From assembly GCF_014652795.1 (NCBI RefSeq), contig NZ_BMZM01000001.1, forward strand, positions 558,001 to 622,000: 64,000 nt of DNA. The letters run 5' to 3'. The translations under genes and the position numbers were made by a program. This DNA is from Kushneria pakistanensis. GTDB taxonomy: Bacteria > Pseudomonadota > Gammaproteobacteria > Pseudomonadales > Halomonadaceae. Below the pieces are notes generated by a model. It was not told where the DNA came from and ran no database searches. It saw only the letters and a program-made list of their open reading frames with translations. Shown here in pieces: positions 1 to 8,326 of this stretch; within the stretch, counting starts at the first letter, position 1; each line of letters starts with the position of its first letter.

Positions 1-848
1 TCAGTGTTAAAAGCGTCGTCAAAACGTTTTTTCCAGTCCTGAAGAATCTCGTTGCTGCGCTTGCCGGCCTGACGCAGGGTCAGGCTCTGAGGCTCGGGCA
101 GGTGTGCAATGCCTTCCTCGCCGACAACCGTGCACTGGATGTCATAGCCGTACTGGCAGTTGACGAAAACTTCCACATCAATACGAGTGCCACGGGTGGT
201 TTCCAGCAGGACCAACTGTGGATCACGCACTTCACTATGGGCATGACGGGTCTTTTGCGAGAAGGCGACCTGGGCACTGGCGTATTCATCGTCGAGCAGC
301 CAGCGGAAGGTATCGAGCTCATGAATCAGCGTGTCATGAATCGCCATTGGTGTGACATAACGCTCGGGGACTGTAGGGTTGCGATGCGCAGCATGGATCA
401 TCAAAGCCTGTCCGAGGTTGCCGGCATCCATCGTGTCCTTGAGCAGGTTGTAGCCGTGATCGTAGCGGCGCATGAAGCCGACCTGGACCAGGCGCCGTCC
501 GGCAGCCATTTCGGCGTCCATAATGCGCTGGCAGCCCTCGGCAGTCGTTGCCAGCGGCTTTTCGCAAAACACGTACCTGCCGGCCTTGATGGCTGCCAGC
601 ACGTACTCTTCGTGCGTCTGGCCCCAGGACGTTACCAGGACGGCATCGACATTGTCGGCCTCGATCAATGCCTGACCGGTCTCGTACACCGTGGCATCAA
701 GGCCCAAACGATCGATCATGGCGTGAGCCTGGTCGAGATTGACATCGCTGACGGCCACGATCTCTGCGTCAGTCAGCGTTTTGGTGATGCGGCGGGAATG
801 CTCTTCGCCGATCATGCCTGTTCCAATAACACCAATACGGATCGTCAT
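1..848 (-). CDS. iolG: Inositol 2-dehydrogenase-like protein, Gfo/Idh/MocA family (partial, runs off left edge)
   Basis: Reading the minus strand from the ATG at 846-848 gives about 282 residues without a stop up to the window edge, so the C-terminus is missing. The start [17 protein letters not shown] is a Rossmann NAD(P)-binding loop, [10 protein letters not shown] is the conserved EKP segment of the Gfo/Idh/MocA fold, and [12 protein letters not shown] is very typical of myo-inositol 2-dehydrogenases. Such enzymes oxidise myo-inositol to 2-keto-myo-inositol (scyllo-inosose), the first step of inositol breakdown, in the cytoplasm. It lies 15 bp downstream of the IolH-like gene and is the third gene of a minus-strand operon that probably continues to the left. 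The family is certain; the exact substrate is inferred from motif and neighbours. Confidence 0.85.
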   Translation of the reverse strand, partial: MTIRIGVIGTGMIGEEHSRRITKTLTDAEIVAVSDVNLDQAHAMIDRLGLDATVYETGQALIEADNVDAVLVTSWGQTHEEYVLAAIKAGRYVFCEKPLATTAEGCQRIMDAEMAAGRRLVQVGFMRRYDHGYNLLKDTMDAGNLGQALMIHAAHRNPTVPERYVTPMAIHDTLIHELDTFRWLLDDEYASAQVAFSQKTRHAHSEVRDPQLVLLETTRGTRIDVEVFVNCQYGYDIQCTVVGEEGIAHLPEPQSLTLRQAGKRSNEILQDWKKRFDDAFNT

Positions 849-863
849 GGGAGAGCTCCTCGA

Positions 864-1760
864 TTATTTAAAGTACTTGTCAACGTATCGCTGCATTTCT
901 TCACGCATGAAGCGCGACGACGCTTCGGCGCGATCTTCCCAGGCAAACACACAGCTCGACAGCACACCGTCAAAGCCGATATCAGCCAGGGTTTTAAAGA
1001 AGACGTCCCAGTCCAGCTCACCTTCGCCGATGTCCAGGTGCTGGTGAACGCGAACGTTGGCGCCGGGCGGGTTGACGATGTAGCGCAGATTGGAGGATTT
1101 GGTGTGGTCATAGGTGTCGGCGACACGCGCATGCACCAGAACATCCTTTGTGCTGCGCATGGAGGTTTCCAGGTCATTGCCGTAGAAATAGGTATGCGGC
1201 GCAATATAGGAAGCCCGCACGGCCTTGGAATCTATGGTCTTGATGATGTCGACCGCCGGCTCGATGGTTTCTATCCAGTCTTCCGGGTGGGGTTCCAGAC
1301 TCAGGGTGACGCCTTCGCGTTCCAGAATCGGCACCAGTACATCCATGCTGCGCCAGAAGGCATTTTCACAGGCTTCAGGCGTATGAATGCCCTGACGATC
1401 AACGTTTGAACGTTCGGGAGAACCGCCACGACCGAATTCGGAAACCAGCGTGTCGCACTCCATTTCGACGGCGATCTCGATGATGCGCTTCCAGTTGTCC
1501 ATGGCCATTTCCCATTCGTCCTTGTAGGGACTGGACCAGCGGTACATGGGCTGCATGGTGGCAAGCGAGACGCCATGATCCTTCATGGCCTTTTTAAACG
1601 AGCGTACGCGCTCCGGGTAAACCCGCGGGCGTGTCCACCAGTTCAAAAAATCGGGGCGCGGCGAGAGTTCAATGTACTCAAACCCTGACTCGGCGGTGAC
1701 GCGACAGGTCTCTTCAAGCGAGAGGTGTCGATGCATGTGCGGATCCAGCGCGATTTTCAT
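864..1760 (-). CDS. iolH: IolH-like sugar phosphate isomerase/epimerase (TIM barrel)
   Basis: A 298-residue protein starting MKIALDPHMHRHLSLEETCR. The start at 1760 is preceded by an AGGAGAG ribosome binding site; an upstream in-frame start at 1796 has none. The sequence has the AP-endonuclease-2/xylose-isomerase TIM-barrel pattern. It carries stretches characteristic of IolH, such as YIELSPRPDF near residue 30 and LRYIVNPPGANVRVHQHLDIG near residue 230, and ends FAWEDRAEASSRFMREEMQRY. IolH proteins belong to inositol operons, but their exact reaction is not well established. It sits between the IolI-like and IolG-like genes (gaps of 47 and 15 bp). Assignment comes from remembered family resemblance, so the orthologue name is probable rather than proven. 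Confidence 0.75.
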   Translation of the reverse strand: MKIALDPHMHRHLSLEETCRVTAESGFEYIELSPRPDFLNWWTRPRVYPERVRSFKKAMKDHGVSLATMQPMYRWSSPYKDEWEMAMDNWKRIIEIAVEMECDTLVSEFGRGGSPERSNVDRQGIHTPEACENAFWRSMDVLVPILEREGVTLSLEPHPEDWIETIEPAVDIIKTIDSKAVRASYIAPHTYFYGNDLETSMRSTKDVLVHARVADTYDHTKSSNLRYIVNPPGANVRVHQHLDIGEGELDWDVFFKTLADIGFDGVLSSCVFAWEDRAEASSRFMREEMQRYVDKYFK

Positions 1761-1807
1761 GGCAATGCTCTCCTGAAAAGTAACAAGATGCGGCAAAGGT
1801 GCGGTTT

Positions 1808-2635
1808 TTATTGATTGAGCGCCTGGCGAACGTATTCGATGCTCTCTCGTGTAGCGCCCAGTGGATCTTCAAGATCCCATACCGGCCTAGAAAAGGGTTC
1901 GACCGAAAAATAACCGGTATAGCCGCGCTCCAGCAGATCGTGAATCTGTTCGACATTACCCAGTCGATCCTCAGGGCCAATCAGGATGCGATGGTCATCC
2001 AGCATGTCCTTAAAGGAGATGGCCTTGTCTTCAACGCCTGAAATATGGACAAGTCCTGTCATGTCAGGGAAGTAGTTCTGTTCATCGGCGCCGCGGTGAT
2101 GAAAGGTGTCATGGACGACGCTGAAACGATGCTCGAGACCGAGCTCCCGAATGGCTTCGATGGCGGCCTGTTTGGTGCGCAGGCTGGAGATGGGAAAACC
2201 CAGCGGTTCGACAAGGCCGCGAATGTCATGATGTTCAAAAATGGGATCAAGACCCTTGAGCGCCTTGACGACATGGGCATGACTGTCCTGAGTGTTGAGA
2301 CCGTGATCGGCATCCACCAGAGGGCACAGAACCAGCGCTTCAGCACCGCAGGCCCGGGCCAGTTGCGCCAGCTTTTCTGCCTGTTCGGCACGTTCTTCAT
2401 TCCAGATGTTGAACGGGTAAAGTGCATTGATGCTTAGAATGCGGATGCCGCGTTCACGCGCCAGCTCACCGGCTGCCTGGGCCTGCTCCAGGGTCAAAAT
2501 GCTGTTCTCCTGTACATCGTTACGCAGCTCGACGGCATCCAGACCGAGGTCGACAGCACCATCCATCAGTTCGTGTACGCTGAGAGATGGGCAGATCATG
2601 TGATTGAGTGCAAAGCGTGGCGTCTGACCGGACAT
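1808..2635 (-). CDS. iolI: IolI-like 2-keto-myo-inositol isomerase / TIM-barrel epimerase
   Basis: 275 residues from the ATG at 2635 (MSGQTPRFALNHM), which follows an AAGGAAA site; the open frame extends further upstream without a better start. The protein is a xylose-isomerase-like TIM barrel: LGLDAVELRND near residue 30, ILSINALYPFN near residue 70, VEPLGFP and VVHDTFHHRGAD (metal-ligand His/Asp region), and a C-terminal GYFSVEPF. The pattern resembles IolI, which interconverts 2-keto-myo-inositol and 1-keto-D-chiro-inositol. It is the first gene of the minus-strand inositol operon and has a likely RpiR operator about 80 bp upstream (2713-2728). A hydroxypyruvate-isomerase-like role is the main alternative. 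Confidence 0.65.
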   Translation of the reverse strand: MSGQTPRFALNHMICPSLSVHELMDGAVDLGLDAVELRNDVQENSILTLEQAQAAGELARERGIRILSINALYPFNIWNEERAEQAEKLAQLARACGAEALVLCPLVDADHGLNTQDSHAHVVKALKGLDPIFEHHDIRGLVEPLGFPISSLRTKQAAIEAIRELGLEHRFSVVHDTFHHRGADEQNYFPDMTGLVHISGVEDKAISFKDMLDDHRILIGPEDRLGNVEQIHDLLERGYTGYFSVEPFSRPVWDLEDPLGATRESIEYVRQALNQ

Positions 2636-2712
2636 ATCGAATTTCCTTGGCTGTTGAAGGCGATTCCACCCGGACGTCAGACCGGGTGCGACCCTTGGGA
2701 ATGCGTCGAGAT

Positions 2713-2728
2713 TAGAATTTATATTCCA
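2713..2728. promoter_or_regulatory. Putative RpiR-type operator in front of the inositol operon
   Basis: TAGAA-TTTATA-TTCCA, one mismatch from a TGGAA-N6-TTCCA palindrome that recurs at 2999-3014 and 6925-6940. The six-base spacer reads TATAAA on the minus strand and could be the -10 element of the operon, so a bound repressor would mask it. The link to the neighbouring RpiR regulator is inferred. Confidence 0.55.
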
Positions 2729-2998
2729 TATGTTCAACGGCTGGAAAATGCGATCTATCGGCTTGCAGAGGAAAGTGCTTGTTTTGTCAATTTTCTTTAA
2801 ATACAAATACTTATTATATAAAAGAGGGGTTTTTGCACTTTGCGTCAGGCGTAGAATGTCTGTTTCATGAGACCAAAGATGTAGGCCCTGTCCTTAAATC
2901 AGACACATTTTTCTTGTCTGCCCGGGTATACGCCGGGGCAAGTCAAGGGGGATGTTTTCCCATCGACCAAAGTTGGCACATTCCATTTGTTTTAATCA

Positions 2999-3014
2999 TG
3001 GAATTTACATTTCA
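2999..3014. promoter_or_regulatory. Putative RpiR-type operator in front of the regulator gene
   Basis: TGGAA-TTTACA-TTTCA, one mismatch from TGGAA-N6-TTCCA, located 69 bp before the regulator start. It overlaps a longer inverted pair, ATTCCAT at about 2980 and ATGGAAT at 2998-3004. This fits autoregulation. The gap 2636-3082 holds the divergent promoters and no convincing gene. Confidence 0.5.
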
Positions 3015-3082
3015 TCGGTTTTAGACTGCGCGCCATACAGGTTCATCCAATGCAGGCGTCAGGAAACAATAGAGAGAACATC

Positions 3083-3937
3083 ATGAGCCAGTTACCGCAG
3101 AGCTTCGCCGAGCTGGAAGAGCGCATTACAGCCCAGTACGGCAGCCTCAGCCGGCGCCTGCAGCAGACCGCCCGCTTTTTGCTTGATCACCCCCAGGAAG
3201 TGGCTTTTGCCACTGTTGCACGGCTGGCGGAACAGGCAGGTGTGACGCCCTCGACCCTGATTCGCTTTGCCAACAGCTTTGGTTTCAAGGGATTTTCGGA
3301 AATGCAGCAGCTTTTTCGCTCACGACTGGTCGATGAGTTGCCCAACTATGCCGAACGCATTCGAGCCATTCGTACCGCGACGGGCGAAACGCCGGACAGT
3401 ACGCAGTTGCTGTGGGAATTTTCCGAGGCCAATCGGGAGGTGCTTGAAGCATTACCCGGACGTATTGATCCGGTCCAGCTCGAGCGTGCCCTGGACATTC
3501 TCGAGCAGGCCGAGATCGTACATGTACTGGGCGCCAGGCGAAGCTTCGTGGTCGCCAGCTACTTCACCTATGCGCTGCATCACATCGGTAAGCGGGCCTT
3601 TTTGATGGATGGGCTGGGGGGGATGCACTCAGAGCAGATGAAAGCGGTGGGCCCCAGGGATGCCATGTTGATTATCAGTTTTTCGCCCTATGCCCGGGAG
3701 ACCCATGACGCTGTGGCTGAAGCCTGTGAGCGCGGCATTCCTCATATCGTGATCACCGATTCGAGCCTGAGTCCGCTGGCGCCCACGGCTGACGTTTCAC
3801 TGATCGTGCATGAAGCAGAGGTCAAAAGTTTCCGCGGACTGACGGCATCTCTGTGTCTGAGTCAGACACTGGCCATTTCACTGGGGGTTCGTCAGGACCG
3901 AAAGAATGACGGTAGCCATCAGGAACAGGAGGGTTAA
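3083..3937 (+). CDS. RpiR/MurR-family transcriptional regulator of the inositol genes
   Basis: 284 residues from the ATG at 3083 (MSQLPQSFAELEERI); an upstream in-frame ATG at 3050 is possible but less usual for the family. Residues 1-80 form the RpiR helix-turn-helix (VARLAEQAGVTPSTLIRFANSFGFKGFSEMQQ), and residues about 125-270 form a SIS sugar-phosphate-binding domain (EIVHVLGARRSFVVASYFTYALH). RpiR proteins repress or activate sugar-phosphate genes in response to a phosphorylated ligand. Here the gene is divergent from iolI-iolH-iolG and 60 bp ahead of iolB, so it is the likely regulator of inositol use. The shared TGGAA-N6-TTCCA palindromes are candidate sites. Family assignment is firm; the ligand is unknown. 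Confidence 0.9.
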   Translation: MSQLPQSFAELEERITAQYGSLSRRLQQTARFLLDHPQEVAFATVARLAEQAGVTPSTLIRFANSFGFKGFSEMQQLFRSRLVDELPNYAERIRAIRTATGETPDSTQLLWEFSEANREVLEALPGRIDPVQLERALDILEQAEIVHVLGARRSFVVASYFTYALHHIGKRAFLMDGLGGMHSEQMKAVGPRDAMLIISFSPYARETHDAVAEACERGIPHIVITDSSLSPLAPTADVSLIVHEAEVKSFRGLTASLCLSQTLAISLGVRQDRKNDGSHQEQEG

Positions 3938-3997
3938 ACACCGGGTAAATAGTTTGTCTTCATTGTTATTCACGGCTTCATTCATGGAGGATTCAAT

Positions 3998-4801
3998 ATG
4001 AGTTCGCTTCTGGTTCGACCTCAAAACCCCGATGCCCAGGGGAAGATTCTCGAGGTCACTCCCGAGTCTGCTGGCTGGGAACATGTCGGCTTTCGCGTTC
4101 ACAAACTGCCCAAAGGCGAGAAGGTTTCCTGGCAGACCGGCGACAGGGAGGAGTGTCTTGTACTGCTGACCGGTTGTGCGACCATTGCCTGCGGGAATGA
4201 AGCGTGGGAAAACATCGGCGATCGCATGGATGTTTTCGAGAAAAAGCGTCCCTATGCTGTCTACTTTCCCAATGACACTTCCTATAGCGTTGAGGCAGTC
4301 ACTGATCTGGAAGTTGCTGTCTGCAGCGCACCGGGTAAAGGAAGTTACAAGGCACGACTGATTGCGCCGGAACAGATCAACAGTGCTACTCGAGGCGAAG
4401 GCAGTAATGTGCGTCATGTGCACGATATTCTGCCGGAAACCGAGGAGGCCGATGGTCTGCTGGTGGTCGAGGTCTATACGCCGGCAGGGAATTGGTCGAG
4501 CTATCCGCCGCACAAGCATGACCAGGATAACCTTCCGCACGAATCGCAGCTCGAAGAGACCTATTATCACCTCCTTAACCCCTCGCAGGGCTTTGCGCTG
4601 CACCGGGTTTACACTGACGACCGTTCTCTGGATGAGACCATGGCCGTGGAACACGGCAACTGTGTTCTGGTACCCAGGGGGTATCACCCGGTAGGCGCGC
4701 CACATGGCTATGAGCTGTACTATCTGAATGTGATGGCCGGGCCCAAAAGGGTGTGGAAGTTTCACAACGATCCGGATCACGAGTGGATGCTCAAACAATA
4801 A
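3998..4801 (+). CDS. iolB: 5-deoxy-glucuronate isomerase
   Basis: 267 residues, starting MSSLLVRPQNPDAQG after a GGAGG site. IolB converts 5-deoxy-D-glucuronate to 2-deoxy-5-keto-D-gluconate in inositol degradation. The protein has the duplicated cupin (KduI/IolB) layout. SSYPPHKHDQDNLPHESQLEETYYH at about residues 166-190 (shown here as family motif: YPPHKHD with a following E) supplies the His/Glu metal ligands. Length is normal for the family. It follows the RpiR regulator on the same strand and ends at a rho-independent terminator at 4828-4854. Very confident. Confidence 0.96.
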   Translation: MSSLLVRPQNPDAQGKILEVTPESAGWEHVGFRVHKLPKGEKVSWQTGDREECLVLLTGCATIACGNEAWENIGDRMDVFEKKRPYAVYFPNDTSYSVEAVTDLEVAVCSAPGKGSYKARLIAPEQINSATRGEGSNVRHVHDILPETEEADGLLVVEVYTPAGNWSSYPPHKHDQDNLPHESQLEETYYHLLNPSQGFALHRVYTDDRSLDETMAVEHGNCVLVPRGYHPVGAPHGYELYYLNVMAGPKRVWKFHNDPDHEWMLKQ

Positions 4802-4827
4802 GGGCGATAAGGCCTGGTCGATGATTG

Positions 4828-4854
4828 AAAAACCCCGCTATGGCGGGGTTTTTT
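4828..4854 (+). terminator. Rho-independent terminator after iolB
   Basis: A CCCCGC / GCGGGG stem with loop TAT is followed by TTTTTT and lies 27 bp after the iolB stop. Confidence 0.9.
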
Positions 4855-4983
4855 GTTGCCCGGAAAGGCCCCGAACAGCAGGCAAAAATGAATCGAGGTT
4901 TTGTACCGTTATCATGTTTTGTCTTCTACGCCACCGTGATTCGTAATGCCGGCGATCGTTGGATAATGGTTGGTACAGCAGCC

Positions 4984-5010
4984 AAAAAAAGGCGCCCGCA
5001 GGGCGCCCAA
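4984..5010 (-). terminator. Rho-independent terminator after the NCS1 permease gene
   Basis: On the minus strand a GGGCGCC-rich stem (GGCGCCC / GGGCGCC) is followed by seven T, just after the permease stop at 5027. Confidence 0.88.
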
Positions 5011-5026
5011 AAGATGTCGGCAATGA

Positions 5027-6781
5027 TTATCGGTGAGGCGTGTTGTCCGACGTAACTGCTGTTTTTTGCCACTGACGCTTGTATGAGGCGACGTCGCTTC
5101 GAACGCGTCGGCGGCCCTTCATCCACTGCGTGGCGGCAATAAAGTACACGACAGTGGGGGCGATGATGAGCCACCGGAAGGTTGAGAGGAAGCCGAGTGG
5201 TTTATGACTCATGTAGCTTGCTACAGCGATCGCCAAAATAACGACAAGGCAGGCCAGTGCCAGGTAGTACCAGGGGTTGCGGCGTTGTACCGGCACAGTG
5301 GCCGGCGGCTTATCGCCGGCAATTTCTTCAGGGGTCACCGGACCATAGGCGGCTAGATGAAGATCTCCCTTCGACTCGCGCCGCGCCCCCATCAAGACAC
5401 AGATCAGCGGATAGCCGACAAGGCTGGTCAGCCAGACGGGGATGAATAGGGTGAACAGATGAATGGCATCGAGAGACATCAGAATTACACCCACGGCCAC
5501 GCTCATCCCCCAGGTGACAAACGCAGGAACGTTATCGATGTTTTTCTGATGCTCACGCCAGAAGGGTCGGATGCCCTGACGCGGCAGAATGAAATGTTCC
5601 GCTGCAATGATGCCGCCGATAGGCGCAATCAGCATGATGAAATATGACAGCACATTCAGCCACTGATTGAACACAAAAGGCGAACACGCAATGACCGTGG
5701 TCAGTGAGCCGACAGCCAGCGTCACCTGCGTACGCGAATAGCGTGGGAAAATGGATTGGAAAGCGAGTCCCGCGCGGTAAAGACACGGAATGGACGTTGT
5801 CCAGCCGGCAATCACCACCGCCAGGAGCCCCATGATGCCCAGAATCCTGAAGGCGACGCCGCCCGGGTCCATATCGATCAGCTGCGACTGAGCCAGCATG
5901 GCTGCAGTGGCGCCCATCAGCCCGGAGCATAGCCAGGCCACGAAGTGACCGATGTACATGCCGGCGGCCGAAAAGTAGCCATAGGAGGTCTTGCGGGCAA
6001 AGCGCAGAGTGCTCATGTCGCTCATGCCCAGATGTTGTGGCATGTTTGCCCCCCAGGCCCAGGCCGCAATGATCCATACTGAAATACCGGGATCGCCGGC
6101 CGGAGTTGTGCCGGTCCAGACGAACTGATCGACCACGTTGGACAGACCGATCACACCCTGCTGCTCGCCCAGCTGCAGCAGTATCCCGATCGAAACAATA
6201 CCGCTGGCCACAAACATGACCGCCATCCAAGGAGCGCAGACCGTTGAGAAATTGGCGATCAGTTTGAAGCCCTTAAGAGTCAGCCAGACCGTGATGGCAC
6301 CTACAAAAAGGGCCAGGATCACAAAGCTGACGCTTTCTGGATACCAGCCGGTCTGGGTAGGAATGCCGGTCACGACTCGAAACGCTGAGGCGGAGACGGT
6401 GATCATGGCGCCAGAAATCACGGCAAAAATGAGCCCGTTAAGCAAATTGTACATCCAGGCAAAGCGCTTGCCGGCCAGCCGCTCGATGTACCAATAAAGA
6501 GTCATGCGCGAGCGGGTGGCAATGGGCGTGCATACCCACGCCCAGGAAAGGACCGCCATGAGATTGCCCAGCAGCAGTCCCAGTAGCAGGTCGCCGGTGC
6601 TGACGCCGAGTGCGACCAGTGACGCCCCGATCACAAATTCGGTACCGGCGACGTGTTCCCCGGCGAAAGAGCCCAGAAAATATTTGCCGCTCAGCTGTCG
6701 GCTGGGCGGGATGCGCGTACGCTCCAGCTCATCCGTATTACGGGTCTGGCCGGCGTGTCGAGATGAAGTCTTGCTGGTCAT
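5027..6781 (-). CDS. NCS1-type (purine-cytosine permease-like) transporter in the inositol cluster
   Basis: 584 residues, multi-spanning, start supported by GGGAG nine bases upstream. The N-terminal half resembles nucleobase:cation symporter-1 proteins: GASLVALGVSTGDLLLGLLLGNLMAVLS-like first helices, SRMTLYWYIERLAGKRFAW, a WIIAAWAWGANMPQHLGMSD segment, and a following GAGMYIGHF-like helix. The C-terminus is longer than in typical CodB/PucI proteins: after residue 490 there is a hydrophilic stretch, then two more membrane spans near 515 and 545. NCS1 carriers usually move nucleobases, allantoin or hydantoins. Here the gene is convergent with iolB and divergent from a Gfo/Idh/MocA dehydrogenase, and shares an RpiR-like operator with the inositol operon, so an inositol-related substrate is an inference. 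Own terminator at 4984-5010. Confidence 0.8.
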   Translation of the reverse strand: MTSKTSSRHAGQTRNTDELERTRIPPSRQLSGKYFLGSFAGEHVAGTEFVIGASLVALGVSTGDLLLGLLLGNLMAVLSWAWVCTPIATRSRMTLYWYIERLAGKRFAWMYNLLNGLIFAVISGAMITVSASAFRVVTGIPTQTGWYPESVSFVILALFVGAITVWLTLKGFKLIANFSTVCAPWMAVMFVASGIVSIGILLQLGEQQGVIGLSNVVDQFVWTGTTPAGDPGISVWIIAAWAWGANMPQHLGMSDMSTLRFARKTSYGYFSAAGMYIGHFVAWLCSGLMGATAAMLAQSQLIDMDPGGVAFRILGIMGLLAVVIAGWTTSIPCLYRAGLAFQSIFPRYSRTQVTLAVGSLTTVIACSPFVFNQWLNVLSYFIMLIAPIGGIIAAEHFILPRQGIRPFWREHQKNIDNVPAFVTWGMSVAVGVILMSLDAIHLFTLFIPVWLTSLVGYPLICVLMGARRESKGDLHLAAYGPVTPEEIAGDKPPATVPVQRRNPWYYLALACLVVILAIAVASYMSHKPLGFLSTFRWLIIAPTVVYFIAATQWMKGRRRVRSDVASYKRQWQKTAVTSDNTPHR

Positions 6782-6924
6782 TCGGTACTCCCGCGGCGTT
6801 TGGCTCAGGGCCGGTCCGCTTTTAGAGGTTCGGATCAGAGGACTTTCTGCTGATGAAATACGCGTTCGAATGTAAAGCGCTCTGGAACGGCTTTCAAACC
6901 GTTTGTTCTATAACTTTGGTTTCA

Positions 6925-6940
6925 TGGAACAAAGATTCCA
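6925..6940. promoter_or_regulatory. Putative RpiR-type operator between permease and dehydrogenase
   Basis: A perfect palindrome, TGGAA-CAAAGA-TTCCA, in the 351-bp divergent gap 6782-7132. It matches the near-palindromes at 2713-2728 and 2999-3014, placing the permease and the second dehydrogenase in the same probable regulon. The rest of the gap shows no gene. Confidence 0.6.
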
Positions 6941-7132
6941 ACAAGAGGATACTTCTTTTCGGTCGTCGGCTTTTGCCATCGGGTGTTGCCAAAACATTCC
7001 TGAATAACAAAGTCGTGTTTCTTCTACGCTCAACGGCATTTTTATGGGCGAGTGCCTGGCGATGAGGGCTTTTGTCTCTCTGATAGTCATTGAGTACCCA
7101 ATAACTGTCACCGGAATCAGGGGGAGGAAATC

Positions 7133-8146
7133 ATGGGAAAAATACGCGTTGGTATTCTGGGGGCGGGGGGAATTGCCGCGGTTCATGCGTCAATCCTGCA
7201 GCGTGATGAACGTGTTGAAATCGTGGCTGTCGCGGACATGGTTGAAGCCGCTGCCAAAAAACTGGCCACGACTATTGGTGAGCATGTGGTTTGTGGTGAC
7301 AGCGTGGTGTCGCTGATCGACGCAGGGGTGGATACTGTCTATGTCACCACACCAAACAGGACGCATCTGCAGCCGGTATTGACCTGCCTGAAAAACAGCA
7401 TCAACGTTTTTTGTGAAAAGCCGATGGCAACAAGTGTTGCGGAAGGGGAGCAAATTCTAAAAGCTGCCTGTGATTCAAAGGCAGTCTATAACCTCGGTAT
7501 GAGTAGACGTTTTGCCCACGCCCATCAATACATCAAGAAGTTGATCGATAGCGGTCGTCTCGAGCCCTTTTCGGCTCATGTTCGCCTTAACCGGGGTGAA
7601 CTGCTTAATCCTGCCTGGACAGCAGATCCCGATCAAACGGGTGGCTTTCTATATGAAACGACTATTCATCAGCTGGATTTGCTCGAGTACCTTTTTGGTC
7701 CGATCAAAACACTGAGATGTGAAGCCTGCCAAGCGATTTCTGACAGCGAGCTTGATAACTTTGCCATTCTCTTTACGTTCGAAAGCGGCATGGTTTGTAC
7801 CATGATGTCGAGCGCACATTCGGGATGGAGTTTTCCATTCGAGCGTGTCGAAATTTTCGGACGCTATGCCACACTCGAGACGCAGGAAATCGAGTCTGTA
7901 CGCTTCTCACCGGGTTTGAACCAGAAGATTGAAAGCGAGGAGTATCGGTTGCTTCCACACGACGAAAAGGGTGGCTATGTGCGAGAAAACCAGCTTTTTA
8001 TTGATGCACTGGTCAACGATAGCGAACCACCTGTTCCGGTTGAGCAGGCGCAGCGCTTGAATCTTCTTATTGCCTGTGTATATGAAAGTGCGCGTGAGCA
8101 GAAGGAAATCGATTTTTCGACGCGGACACGTGAGATGATTGGCTAA
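7133..8146 (+). CDS. Gfo/Idh/MocA-family oxidoreductase (second inositol-type dehydrogenase)
   Basis: 337 residues with a GGAGG ribosome binding site. Residues 1-120 are the NAD(P)-binding Rossmann domain (IRVGILGAGGIAAVHASIL; NVFCEKPMATS with the catalytic-site Lys of the EKP motif). The remainder is the GFO C-terminal beta-sheet domain, with FLYETTIHQLDLLEYLFG supplying the conserved Asp-x3-His-like segment. It is divergent from the NCS1 permease. Such paralogues in inositol clusters often act on scyllo-inositol, chiro-inositol or related polyols; which one cannot be told here. It is clearly different from the partial IolG at the left edge. Base composition looks slightly lower in GC than the flanking genes. 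Confidence 0.85.
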   Translation: MGKIRVGILGAGGIAAVHASILQRDERVEIVAVADMVEAAAKKLATTIGEHVVCGDSVVSLIDAGVDTVYVTTPNRTHLQPVLTCLKNSINVFCEKPMATSVAEGEQILKAACDSKAVYNLGMSRRFAHAHQYIKKLIDSGRLEPFSAHVRLNRGELLNPAWTADPDQTGGFLYETTIHQLDLLEYLFGPIKTLRCEACQAISDSELDNFAILFTFESGMVCTMMSSAHSGWSFPFERVEIFGRYATLETQEIESVRFSPGLNQKIESEEYRLLPHDEKGGYVRENQLFIDALVNDSEPPVPVEQAQRLNLLIACVYESAREQKEIDFSTRTREMIG

Positions 8147-8240
8147 CAATATTGGATCACCGCGTTGCTTTTTTTTAACGAATTCCAAGTAAAACTGGTT
8201 GCGGTTTGGGTGCTGACTGATCATAACCAGTGCTCATTAT

Positions 8241-8258
8241 GTAAATCATGGAATTTAC
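8241..8258. repeat. GTAAAT-N6-ATTTAC inverted repeat sharing a 15-mer with the regulator promoter
   Basis: The sequence GTAAATCATGGAATTTAC lies 95 bp after the dehydrogenase stop. Its last 15 bases, AATCATGGAATTTAC, also occur at 2994-3008 upstream of the RpiR gene. It may be another regulator site or a remnant of duplicated promoter DNA. Confidence 0.4.
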
Positions 8259-8326
8259 CAGGTTACTGAACCGAAAGGTGTAGTAAAGCGTATAACAGGC
8301 GTGGCCCGATTTTGCCTTTCGCTGCA

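Noticed and set aside
102-1409. 435-codon plus-strand open frame over the left edge
   Set aside because: It runs antisense to the iolG-like and iolH-like genes, which have clear family motifs and ribosome binding sites; the plus-strand product has no recognisable domain.
6883-6897. A fourth RpiR-type site (TGGAA-N5-TTCAA)
   Set aside because: The spacer is one base short and one arm has a mismatch; too weak beside the perfect copy at 6925-6940.
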